Shown piece by piece: positions 28,195 through 39,025 of a DNA stretch of 64,000 bases. Made by a program: the position numbers and the translations under genes. Under the pieces are notes generated by a model. It was not told where the DNA came from, did no database searches, and saw nothing but the letters and a program-made list of their open reading frames with translations. The first letter of the stretch is position 1. The number at the start of each line of letters is the position of its first letter. The stretch covers positions 6,742,890 through 6,806,889 of the forward strand of contig CM040441.1 of NCBI GenBank assembly GCA_022749755.1, written 5' to 3'. The stretch is from Azadirachta indica. Lineage: Eukaryota > Streptophyta > Magnoliopsida > Sapindales > Meliaceae.

Positions 28195-28840
28195 TCAAAG
28201 GCTGTCGAGACTGTCTTTTTCTTTTCTTTTTTTTTAAAAATTTTTGTCAATCATTTCGATTGGCAGAAAATTGATGGGTACTAGCATGCATTGCAATATA
28301 ATAAAGTCAATAAAAAAATTTATTTACTTTTTTGCATGTGAGGTATTCATTCCGTTTAAGGAGTTAATATAAAATAGTATTTTCACTTAAAAAATAAAAT
28401 AAAAATTTCAGAGACAAGATTGTGTATTTCTAATTTTTTACATTTTTTTCTGAAAATAGAAAAAGTAACAATGAAAAATAGTAGCTGTAAAGTGCAGTTA
28501 GAGGACAAATATTTCAATGGTGTCCTCGGTAGTGAGGAAATTTTCAGGAAGGAGCAAATGCCCTTTTAGTCTCTGCATTCACATTGCTTTTAGTCTCTGC
28601 ATTCACTGATAGCTCAAATTTGAGCACGCCCTTGACATGAAATTATTAGGCTCTGCTCTGCTTTCTCTGGATCTATAACCGTGATTCAACTGAGATCTGG
28701 GTGATTTCAAGTTAAGTGCTTTGCGATCTATCATCTGGTATGCTTTTTAGATATTTAATTTTGTTGATAATGAAGTCATCGACTTCAATCCGCTTCATTA
28801 GATATCATGTATGTGTTCTTGTTTGGTTTGCAGGCTAGCT
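28195..28840 (+). promoter_or_regulatory. Promoter and 5' leader of BED/hAT-derived gene 1
   Basis: This holds the S-core sequence (near 28258-28310), then a segment shared with 53900-54643. A strong acceptor (GGTTTGCAG) at about 28833 lies 7 bases before the ATG at 28841, so a leader intron is likely. The candidate leader donor is weaker here (CAAGTTAAGT) than in copy 2 (CAAGTAAGT near 54514), because of one extra T. Confidence 0.45.
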
Positions 28841-28926
28841 ATGGATATTAATGGGATGTTTTGGCATTTGTTTAATAACGATATCTCGGCAATACAACCA
28901 CTCCATGGACAGGTATATATGTGCTG

Positions 28927-28963
<37 letters not shown>

Positions 28964-30948
28964 ATGTAGAGAATGAAAAAGAACATAGAATTTATTATCT
29001 TTCAGTAGAACATCTCTGCCTGCATTAATAATTCGTAAACTCAACTGAATAAGGAGTTTATTAGAGCATATGCATATATATATATATATATATATTCCAT
29101 CCTTAATTTCAGTATCCATTCAAAGTATGCGTATATATATGTGTGTGTGTGTGTGTGTGCGTGTGTGGGTGTGTGTGACTAATTAATATATGTTGACAGG
29201 AAATCACTGAGCAGAGAGGAGTAGATGGAAATCAAGGGAATGATGTTGAGATGAATATAGTCATGAACAACCAACATGATGTGGGGAATTCGTCAGGTAT
29301 TAATAAGAAAAGAAAGAAGCAGTCAAAGGTTTGGGAGGAGATGACTAAGTTTACAGGATCAGATGGAAGGGATTGGGCTAAATGTAATTATTGTGAGAAG
29401 ACGTTCGATGGTTCGAGCAAGAAAGGAACCACGCATCTCAAAAATCATTTGGACAGATGCCGACCCAAAACAAGTAATGGGGGTGAAGATGCTGGTAAGT
29501 CGATGGATCAAACAACGAATTTGACTTCTTCTATTGCCATTGAAGAAAAACCTGTGACTGATCTCATCAAAAACTGCTTCGAAAATCCTATTCATGGGTA
29601 TTGGGATCCATCAGTGGTGAACTCTAGAAAGGCTGAGATACACCAAGTTTACGGAGAAGAGAAGGAGAAACTCCTCAGGGTTTTCAAAGAACTCTCGTGT
29701 TGTTTTAACTTAAAAATTGAGGAGCTTCGTGGTTGGTATGTCTTGAGGGTATGCTACATTGATAATAATTGGGAACAGAAGCAGAAGATCATTAGTGTTC
29801 ATGATGTCATTGAGGACGGGGAGGTTGATCATAATTATCAAAATTTAGTTAAAATTTTGATAGAATCATGTTTGGATTTGAAGATTGATGGGAATATACA
29901 CTACATAACTTATCATTGCCATCCGGGTTCTGATAATTTTGTCAGAGGTGATCATGAAGATGTTGTTGGAGAAATTACTAGCAGGTTTGGTCAAAGAGAT
30001 AATCCCCTCCCTTGTGTTGAGGTTCTATTTTCTTTTGATGCTTTATCCTTGATTTATTATAATTTTGAAAAAAAGTTCACAAAATGGTTATGGAACACAT
30101 TTGGTGGGATAAGAAAGTGTATTAATTACGTCAACAGCACGCGATCAAATAGGCGCAGTCTTCGAATTGCTGCAGGCAAAGCCAAGTCCATGGGAAAGAA
30201 AGTGAATATTTCTCTCTCTTTTCCCATATCTTCTTCTTCTTTTGCTGATTTTGATGGAGCAGTGAGTTATAAAGCAGCGTTTCGTGAGCTGGAGAGTATA
30301 GATTCTGATTTCAAATCAAGGTCAATAAACTTAACAAAGAAGCGTTGGAATGATGCAAATGCCATATGTCGGGATTACAAAGAGTTAAAGGCCAGTATGA
30401 ACAGCTTCTGCAAAGGCGGATATGCCACTGCAAATGAGTATTTTCCCAAGTTCTGTGACTTGTATAAGAAAATACTTTCACTAAAGAGAACCCAATTTGA
30501 TGAAAAGACTTCAACCGCAATAAAAAAATTGGCTTCTACTTTAAAGAAGTATCAGTTGGTTCTAGTAATTGCAGTAGTTCTTGATCCGCGATTTAAAATG
30601 GATATTGTACAACTTTGGTACAACAACATGTATGGTAGTCGTGCTGATTATTACTTCAAAAAGATCATGAGTGATTTTACTGATGTTTACAACGAATATG
30701 CAAAGGTCTCTGAATTTCAATCTGAAGATGCAACAAGAAGTTCGTATTTAGATGGTATGGGAAGGCCTTGCACATCATCACACAATATTCTCATCCCACA
30801 TAAATTATCAGAACTTGAAAGGTATTTAAGTGATCCTAAATTTCCTTCAATTAAAAAGTTTGATATATTAGTTTGGTGGCGTGCGTACACTCCAGTTTTT
30901 CCCACGCTAGCTCGGATGGCTCGCGATTTCTTAATCTCATCATTGTGA
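28841..30948 (+). CDS. BED zinc-finger, hAT-transposase-derived protein, copy 1
   Basis: Two exons, 28841-28912 and 29200-30948, join in phase 0 and give 606 residues. After a basic stretch (KKRKKQSK, about 60-67) comes a BED finger with CNYC at about 86-89 and H103, H107, C111. The body resembles RICESLEEPER/DAYSLEEPER-type proteins: GIRKCINYVNST, LTKKRWNDA, a DUF4413-like region (LDPRFKMDIV..YG), and the start of the hAT dimerisation domain (ERYLSDPKFP, FDILVWWRAYTPVFPTLARMARDFL). It then stops, where the family normally goes on with the block holding the catalytic Glu. The Asp-bearing segment of RNase-H strand regions is also not recognisable. It should bind DNA in the nucleus, but is unlikely to transpose. 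An alternative start is at 29251. Copy 2 ends at the same place. Confidence 0.8.
28913..29199 (+). other. Intron 1 of BED gene 1, with three microsatellites
   Basis: The 287-base intron begins GTATAT and ends GTTGACAG. It contains (CT)n at about 28929-28957, (AT)n at 29071-29095 and (GT)n at 29141-29178. The copy 2 intron (54716-55008) keeps all three in shorter or altered form. Confidence 0.7.
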
Positions 30949-31060
30949 TAGCTACATTCTCGAGATTGCTAGCTGTATTAATTGTGATGAAGATCTTGAT
31001 GATGATATTAAACCGGCTTTGATGTGCTTAACACAATGGATGTTTCAAAATCATGAAAGT
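30949..31060 (+). pseudogene. Out-of-frame remnant of the hAT C-terminal region after BED gene 1
   Basis: Just past the stop, another frame reads ILEIASCINCDEDLDDDIKP followed by ALMCLTQWMFQNHE. This recalls the family's C-terminal EALICTQDWL-type ending, and the same frame persists after copy 2 (56755-56865). It suggests the C-terminus was cut off by a lesion before the duplication. The match is short, so this is tentative. Confidence 0.35.
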
Positions 31061-32526
31061 AATTGCTACTATTGTTTTAGTTTATAATGAGGAAGATTGG
31101 ATTCCATTAAAAAGCGTATTAAGATTTTTATTATGTATGCGGTTATATTATATATAATTACTCTTCGTAATTCTTTTCTTTTATTTTAATAAATTATTGA
31201 TGTCTTAAGTTAGTGGTACAAATTAATTTTGCAAGCATCCGGGAGCTAGGCTACAATTTATATTTATAACCAAAAACTACAATTGGTTGATTTGAATTAA
31301 TTTATTAATTATAAAATTCAATTAATTAGTTAAAGAATTAATTATTTAGCATCAAATTTTTATTCCTCAACAATTTATGGCAATGAAAATTCATCATTTT
31401 CTTTAAGAAGTACATGATTTATATAATTAGGGCTGGACAAAAAATATCCATTATTTTGGTCATGATTTATATAATTATTTATATATATATATATATATCA
31501 TCTCGTAAAATAAAGGTTCATTTAATTCATGATTTAAAAAACTATTTTTAGTATTTCTAATATTTAAAAATAGATTTGATATAATAGTTAAAAACTGTTT
31601 TTTAAATTAAAAAATTTTAAAAAACTGTTTGATGTAATTTTCAAAAAAATAAATAAGAATTTGTGTTTGGTTAAAACTATTTTCAATATTTTTTTTTCTA
31701 TTAAAACTTTACTAGTAATTAAGTATAAATACTTTATTTATGTTGATTACTTCAAACTAATATTTGAAATTCATAAATGAGAACAATACAATGAAAATAT
31801 AATATATTTTCTTAAAAAAATAATTTTAAAAAAATGATTGATAAAAAAATACTTTACAAATTCAAGATCTATACTATCAAATAAAACTTTTAAAAAATGT
31901 AGATATCATGCAAGAGTAAACAATAAATATTAAAAGGATAGTGAGTGAGTAAAGAAAATAGAGTAAAATTTATTTTTATAAGTAAACATTAGAATTAAAA
32001 GGATGATACAAGCATTACAAAGAAAATTATTTAAATTAAAAGAAGATAATATAAACCTTATAAATTTAGAATTTGTAAATTTAAACAATAGATTTAAGAT
32101 AATAAAAAAATAATTTTTGAATTTAGTTAGGATATAAATAAGAGAAAACTAAGAAAACGACTTTTTTTGTTTCCTAATTTTGAACTAAAAATTAAAATCC
32201 ATTTCAAAAACTGTTTTAAAAATTTTTTAACACAAACGCATATTCTTTTAATTCTTTATGTTTTAATTTTCAAAAATAAAGAATCGTATTTAAAAAATAA
32301 ATCAAATGGACCCTAAGCTTTTAAGATTTTTTTAGTAGCCATCACCTAAATCACTGTTTTTAATCTCTGTTAAGAATCCTTCCTGTATTCCGAATAACTA
32401 TTATTTATAGACAGCATCCGGTTTCTTAGAATTTTATAACTATAATTTAATTTGTAGGTGAAATAATTAAAATTATTTTTGTAAAAATTACTTTTGACTT
32501 AAAATTAAAAAAATAAAAATCAACTT
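31061..32526. repeat. Shared downstream DNA of BED gene 1, no gene
   Basis: AT-rich sequence collinear with 56870-58330, including the phrase GCATCCGGGAGCT near 31236 and 57069. It holds a probable 3' UTR at the left. No protein-coding region is seen. Confidence 0.7.
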
Positions 32527-32718
32527 ATAATAAATATATTGTCATCAATGCAATAGAAATGAACTTCTTATAAAAAATTTATTTAAATTTTATAAGAGAT
32601 TAGGGTTGAAAACCTTGCAGGGATTTTTAAACTATGTTCCAAGAACTTCACTAACCCTTCACCATGTCAAGACCACCCTGCCTTGGAAGACAACTTCGGA
32701 TAACGGCTAGAAACTGCA

Positions 32719-33822
32719 TTTTTTTACCCCCAAAGCTTAATCAATATGACATTTTTACCCCAATGTTTAATGAATATGACATTTTCATACTCTTACTTTT
32801 AAAAACTGCGCCTCTTTCTTCAATTTCTAGGTTTAAATTTTATCTGTTGAGTCCATGTTGTTTGTGTAATATAGATATACAGTTTGAATAGATATCATTT
32901 AAATTTTTGTAAACAATATTTTCTTTACATAATTTATTAAAATAAAAAATTATTTTTATGATTTAAGTATGTTAAAAATCTTAAAAAGTAATATGTTAAA
33001 AATCTTAAAAAGTAATAACTTTGAAGTTGTACATGGTTAGCACTGTATTTTTAAATAAGCACAAAATTATATGTACATATAAAAATTTGGAGTGCCACAT
33101 ATATCTCAACTAATTAATTTGACTGAATTTTTTGAGTTTTGATTGAATGTGGTTAAAATAATTGTATTTAATTAAAAATAAAAATAAAAATTGAAAAAAT
33201 ATGTGAATATTTAAATGTAAATTTTTAAGATTTTTTTTTTGATATAATCTTTTCAATTTGAAACTTTTCAAATAAAATTTATACTAGCAAAATTTTTAAA
33301 AAAAAATTTATTGATTTTTTAGTTGTCAAGTAATTCTTTTGGTACAAATTACATAATCATAGGCAAGGTCTTTATAATTATTTTTAAGAAAAATGATGAA
33401 AAATTTTAAATAAGATAATAATATTTTAAATAACTCTTAGATTAATCTACTTAAAAAAAAATCTTATATTTCATAATGTTTATGTATTTTAACATTTATT
33501 TTTTACTTTATTTAAAAAATTTCATACAATGCCTTTTGCCCATGAATTACTTTAAGATTTTAATTTTTAAAATTTTAATGTATTAAAGTAATAAAAATAA
33601 TTTTGCACGGCCAAAGAATTATCCAATATTTCTAGGGACTTAGGTGATGTACATTTAATGTTATGATTTTAAGTTTAATTTTCACAAATATAAGGGTCTC
33701 AGCTGACAAAATCTTAATCGGAAATTGACAAAAAGGGAGCGTAAATGTCAATATTTAAAAGTAAAGGCATAAAAATGCGATTTGGATCAAACTTTGGGGG
33801 TTAAAAATGTCATTTAATTCTA
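32719..33822. mobile_element. Terminal-inverted-repeat element, copy 1 (about 1.1 kb, noncoding)
   Basis: The left end reads TTTTACCCCCAAAGCTTAATC..ATGACATTTTT. The right end reads ..GATCAAACTTTGGGGGTTAAAAATGTCATTTAATTC, its imperfect inverse. The interior is AT-rich and has no transposase. Copies lie at 44104-45160 and 58511-59554, each in the equivalent place downstream of a BED gene or its deletion scar. Being shared by all three units, the insertion predates the duplication. Exact ends and target duplication were not resolved. Confidence 0.55.
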
Positions 33823-33981
33823 TGTTTAATGTAAAAGACTTGTAAATCTCTAAACCTTGATTTCTTGAACTGATTAGTTCTTATAATTTCAAAAATATTC
33901 GTTAAAAACTCAATTTATTAATATTGAAATTATGTCCCTATTATAATGGTTATTTAAGAAACAAAAGAAATATTATCAGAA

Positions 33982-34035
33982 ACCTCCCCTGAGGTTACCA
34001 AAAGTATACTTCGAAGGTTTTATTTTTGTACATCA
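33982..34035. mobile_element. Left-end relic of the Pack-type element, unit 1
   Basis: The sequence from ATATTATCAGAAACCTCCCC to GGTTTTATTTTTGTACATCA matches the left inverted repeat of the 59713-60745 element. It then jumps at a short shared ACATCAA directly into the ZRK relic. So unit 1 once had the element and lost all but about 55 bases by deletion. Confidence 0.75.
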
Positions 34036-34445
34036 AGTCATTCGATATATTATCTACTGAACAGAATGTTGCCAAAGTGTTTGATTTTTCCTTATCCAAA
34101 TCTATTCCGGGAGGTTAAACCCACATAAAATTAGATGATAGCAGAGGTGTATACGGTACCTGGAACCTGAGTACGTTACTAGATATGAATGTTTATAGTT
34201 TTGGTGTTCTTCTACTTGAGCTTTTCAGTGGACAGAAAATCTATGATAAGGAAATACTTTTGAAGGTTAAAGAATTTTTTGGATTGTAGGTCCTATGATT
34301 GTTGAAGACAGGACATGTTCTGCAAAACAGAAGAAGCAGCAATTGCAAGCTGTTGCACAACTTATGATTCAATGTGTCAATGAATCATCAGAACGTAGGC
34401 CAACTATGATCGATGTGGTCAAAAAACGTAGGCAAAAGTATCACT
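34036..34445 (+). pseudogene. ZED1-related (ZRK) pseudokinase, 3' fragment, unit 1
   Basis: Translated pieces match the C-terminal half of ZRK kinases: TEQNVAKVFDFSLSKSIPGG, VTRYECLYSFGVLLLELFSG and SSERRPTMIDVVKK-like. The kinase DFG is DFS, as is usual for this pseudokinase family. Frame breaks occur (for example near 34118 and 34158). The N-lobe is absent because of the deletion that also removed the transposon interior. It is not expected to make protein. Confidence 0.8.
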
Positions 34446-35480
34446 CGTGCATGTAATTATTGTCATGTATTTATCTTTCATGTTGCAGCTGTTGCAGCCT
34501 GTTACTTGCAAACAAAAGTTAAGTCAAGCCAATGCATGTATTTGTCTGTTGTTTAATATTTGTATGAGAAGACAAATATCTACCCTGAATGTGATATTAG
34601 AAAAGCTACTGCATAAATGGCAGTTTTGGAATCTATGTTACTGGCTTTACTTGGTTCCTCTACTTTTCGCTTTTTGATCTTGTTATCAAGGATCGATTCA
34701 TTTGAGCATTAAACATCACGGACACTTCCTTAGAAGAGGAAACTGGTGGTATCTTAATTGTTATATTCCGCTCTCGAGGCCAAGTACAGAGCTCCTCTGT
34801 TTTCAATATTAGTTTTGAACGCAATCCTATTTGTAGCTTCTGTCCTGAAGAGCTTAATAAGAGCAACGAGCATTTATTATTTGCGAAAAGATATAACAAA
34901 AAGCGGTTTGTTTATAAATTGAGCAATAGTTTCTTGTATGGGCGCCGGAAGATCATGATGTTGCCAAAATGCTTCAATATCACTAATAGAATCTATTCCA
35001 GAAGGCGGAAGTCTCACAGAAGATGTAGTGTCAGTAGGGATAATGGATATTTCCAAATTTGAGATAAATTACAATATTTACAAATGGCCTTTGAGTCAAG
35101 TCTTGGAAATTTGCTGGTATTGAAAGGCCTGATAATCAAGTATCAAATAATGATACATATCCGGGACGTTTGCCTTAAAAGTGAGGACTTGCAAACTTAC
35201 AAGAAAAAGAAACACAAATCTGTGTATTTTCATTCTGCTTCGTGTCCCAGATGAATGCAGAGCCTTTTCTATATCCGCTTCATTTTCATCGCGGGACAGG
35301 AAGTGCGCGTGTTCCACTTACGAAAGAAAAAGAAAACCAGTTACTAAAGAAATAGGGAAGGATCAATAATATATCTTGAAAGACAAAAAAAAAAAAAAAA
35401 AAAAGAAGAGATCTATAAGACATGTAACTTGGAAAATTTAACGAAAATCTTCTGACATGAAATAGAAAATTTGTCAACTG
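34446..35480. repeat. Unrecognised tail segment shared by units 1 and 3
   Basis: This segment follows the ZRK relic and is nearly identical to 61560-62572. It has moderate complexity, unlike its AT-rich surroundings. Several open frames of 60-80 codons persist in both copies on both strands (for example 34899-34660 and 35181-35369 here), but I recognise no family. It could be a decayed gene or 3' part of an adjoining locus. Unit 2 lacks it: there the ZRK pseudogene joins S directly near 51650. Confidence 0.5.
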
Positions 35481-37162
35481 TTAGCAAATATATAAAATTA
35501 TCATATTATCCCATTTTGATCTTGCAGTAATTAATATAATTTTATTGTAACTTTTAAATTTGAAACTTATAGTAATATTTGACCCTTAATTATTGAATAA
35601 AAAACTTAAGGCTGTCGAGATTGTTCCTTTTAATTTTCTTGATTTTAATTTTTATTTTTGTCAATCATTTCAATTGGCAGAAAATTGATGGGTCTTAGCA
35701 TGCATTGCAATATAATAAAGTCATTAAAAACTTTATTTATTTATTCATATGTGAGGTATTCATTCACTTCAAGGAGTTAATATAAAATAGTATTTTTACT
35801 TAAAAATAAAATAGAAAATTTAAGAGCTAAGATTGCTATTAGTTCACTTCATAATTTTGCATTTTTTTTGTGTACTTTTAAAGAAAAAAGGTTCATAACA
35901 TTTCCTATGTAACGTGTTATTATTATATTAAAAAAGTTATAAAAATTTATAAAAGAAAAAGGAAATTAGTAGCTGTAATTCACCTTTTGATTAATTAATT
36001 TATTTCATCATCAATGGTGGTATGGTGAGGGAATATCCAGGAAGGAACAAATGGCCGGCCCCATATAGCTTTTCAATTTCAACCGAAGTCATGCTCTTAA
36101 GACTTTCAGTCTTTGCTTTCACTTTTGGCTTTCTGACTATTACATGAACGTGGGGTATTCTCGCACCGAATATGAATAGATTTTTAAGATGAGTTATAAT
36201 AGCGTGTATTATTATATAAACTTTTTTAGAATAAATAATAATAATATATATTTAGATTTTTAGTAAATTTTTAATGTAATATAATAAAAATAATTTTGTT
36301 TTGGTCGAATTTTGAAAGCCATACCCGAACTTAAAAATTTATCAATCTTTTGTAATAAATCAAAATTGACAATTATTGTATTTAAAATTATAAATAAAAA
36401 TATTAAAAGAAAAAAAGAAATTAGTAGTTATAAATGATACTGTAGCAATGAGATAAGGAAAATTCATGAAAATGTTCCTTTTATAACTAATTTTTAAACC
36501 AAAAATTCAGAAATAACTACCATCCGCATATGTATTAAAAATTAATCATCTCCTTTCTCTGTCGTGGGCTGCACGACGCATGAAACACCTCCTAAAGGCT
36601 ATCCTGAGAGCAGTGTGAGCAAAAATCGTTGGGATAGATGCGTTGATTATCAACATCGTAGTTAGCATCCCACCTTCTTGTGAGCAGGAAAATTTTTCGG
36701 GATAAAAAAATTACATTTATTATTTTTATATATGAAACTAATTAAAATTGTAAGAGTTTTAAGATCTCATATTATTGATCTTTAGAATTAATAATAAAAT
36801 TTATTATAAATAATAAAATCTTTAAAATCCTCAAAATCAAGTGAAGATTATAAAGATAAATTATTGGGTTGGGATTTGGGATTAATAGATGTTGATTTTT
36901 TATATTGAATCAACGTAATTAAAGAGATTAAATATGATGAATGGATAAGAATTTGTTCGAGGAAGATTCTTGAAAATTTTGAAATATGACTATTTCTTTA
37001 TTGTCAATAATTGTATTTTATTAAAATTTGAAACAATAATTTACTATAAAGAACAAATCAAAAAGTAAAAACATATTTACTTATTATTATGTGTATTATA
37101 TATGTGCTAAACCTTTATAAAATGATTGAAACATACCCTTTATTGTTAAGTTGTATATTTTT
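35481..37162. repeat. Spacer module S, copy 2 (truncated)
   Basis: Collinear with 25080-27110 and 51890-53260. The core ATTGGCAGAAAATTGATGGG is near 35675, CAAATGGCCGGCCCC near 36050 and the fossil frame at 36580-36715. It stops at a GTATATTTTTA phrase at about 37162, where copies 1 and 4 continue into GTGATGGTCAAAATTTAATACTC. The end is therefore a rearrangement junction. Confidence 0.8.
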
Positions 37163-37740
37163 AATCGTTGGCTAAATTGTAAGTTTTGGTGGTCTTCTTC
37201 TCCTTCTTCCATTGAGAGCATTCTATCGCACGATGCCAAATATTTTCCTTCTTATTATTTCTCTTAGTTTTTCATTTTAATTTTCCATCAGTTGTACCGT
37301 ACGTTTAAAGGATAAGACTTTTTACGTCCCCTGTTTTTCTGTTGAGAAAATAACCATTACACCTCTTAAAGTTTGGACCAATTATCCAATTCCTCTCTAA
37401 GGTTTAAGAAATACCCATTATCTCCTTACTTTTATTTTTATTTCAACTTTGCCCTTATATAAACTAGTGCCAAACTATTTTTGTTGTGTAATCGTTGGTT
37501 GAATTGTAAGTTTTTGTAGTCTTCTTCTCCTCCTTCCATTGGAAGCATTCTATCACAGGATCGCAAACGGTTTTCCTTGTTATCATTTCTCTTAGTTTTT
37601 CATTTTACTTTCTGTCCATTGTACGGTAGGTTCAAAGGGTAAGGCTTCTTATGTTCCCTGTTTGTTTGTTAGAAAAATGTCTGTTATACCCCCTAAAGTT
37701 TAGGTCAACTATCTAGTTTCTCCCTAAGCTTAGAGAAACT
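37163..37740. repeat. Direct tandem repeat, unit about 327 bases, two copies
   Basis: The unit begins AATCGTTGG and includes TAAGTTTT, GTCTTCTTCTCC, TTTCTCTTAGTTTTTCATTTTA, then GTTTGG/GTTTAGG..CTATC and CTCCCTAAG-like ends. Copy 1 is about 37163-37489 and copy 2 about 37490-37740 (shorter). A 30-base piece of the end recurs at 38328-38357, exactly where duplicated block D begins. Confidence 0.8.
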
Positions 37741-38357
37741 AATTAATATCCATAACTTCACTGATCGATGCGACAATATATTACTGACTGGGAGTGGTAA
37801 TTCCAATCGGATGACACCGAGCAAATATTATATTTAATCTGATAGTTTACTCAAAATTAGCAGGGATATTATACATATCACATGCATATTGATTTGAATC
37901 TGGTTAGTGTAATAGAGAAGGAGATAGAGATACATGCAATCCAAAATACATTAATTTGGGAAAAAAGTTATCATGTGGGGTTGGGGGGGAGTTTAAAGTC
38001 TTTGGGAGAATAATATTCTCTCTTTCTAATTTTCTTGGAGAGATGACCCGAAAGTCTTAATGTGGAAGAGAAAGAGGTACATTAAAATTAATAACATTAG
38101 GATGGAATCAATTTGGAATTAAAATACAAAACTGATAATTGGGTATAAATGACTCTTAGTCAAAGTGAAGCGTTTAAAGAAAAGCATATCCATATGTATA
38201 TGTGTGTGTGTGTGTGTCGTAAAATTAATGCTCTACAACTCACGTCAAATGAAAAAAACCAGACAACATGGGATGGGATGGGATTGGAAGAAAATTTTGA
38301 GTGCATATCTCTATCTATATATCATAGTTTAGGTCAACTATCTAGTTTCTCCCTAAG
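37741..38357. other. Single-copy spacer before unit 2
   Basis: I see no match to the other units and no gene. It includes a (GT)n run near 38199-38216 and G runs near 37977-37990. Its last 30 bases repeat 37711-37740 (GTTTAGGTCAACTATCTAGT and following), and then block D starts. Confidence 0.5.
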
Positions 38358-38795
38358 GTGATAATACATTTCTCTAAGCCTCGACAATATATTTATAACT
38401 GATAAATACTTCAGATACCACAAATTTACTTCAAAGATATACTATATATTGGCATGCGCTGAAACGAAATATATTACTAATGTCAACAACTGCTGCTATC
38501 ATCAGACCCAAATAATAGCAGTTGAGGCATAGATTCATTCGCCAGGCAAAAAATAAATAGAAAGAACGAATAAAAGTGATTTTTTGACAACAAGATTCAA
38601 CTCGGAACAATTGAAATCACCAGCTGAGCATGAATAATGTACTGGGTTCTTTCCTACTTCAGTTATGAAGAATAAGCAATTGCAATCACTAATCACAAGC
38701 ACAATAACAATATTATGAACACAAAAAGATTAAAAAAATTTGGATCAGAAAGTTAAAACAAGAACAAAAATGAAATTTTACTGAAAAACACTTAC

Positions 38796-39025
38796 CGTTG
38801 CAGTGTCTAGCTGCTGGATTACGGTTCTCTGTCGGAGACGAAGGCGAGGCTGCTGTCGGCGATGAATTGACGGTGGTGGTTGGCGACGAAGTGGGGCAGT
38901 GACTGAGAGCTTAGGGTGAGAGGAGGCGGCTGATAGCGAGAAAAATTAGATGGGAAATTCGAAGGGAAATTTTGGTTCGACAGCCTATCGAGAGAGGCTA
39001 TTTGAAAATTAGACCTCTTTTCGAA
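38796..39025 (-). promoter_or_regulatory. Orphan duplicate of the TGD1 first noncoding exon and promoter
   Basis: This matches 21223-21450 with few changes (for example a TTAGGG-like insertion near 38910 and GGTTGGCGACG for GGTCGGCAACG). The splice donor is retained and is even closer to consensus (CAACG then GTAAGTG, exon end 38796). No TGD1 coding exon follows within the window on this strand. It might drive a chimeric or noncoding transcript towards 38 kb. Confidence 0.7.

Noticed and set aside
28835..29119. Minus-strand frames with Arg-Glu repeats near the BED intron
   Set aside because: Translation of CT/GA and AT microsatellites.
29359..29595. Minus-strand frames in the BED genes (also 30311-30520, 56117-56326)
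   Set aside because: Antisense shadows repeated because the two genes are paralogues.
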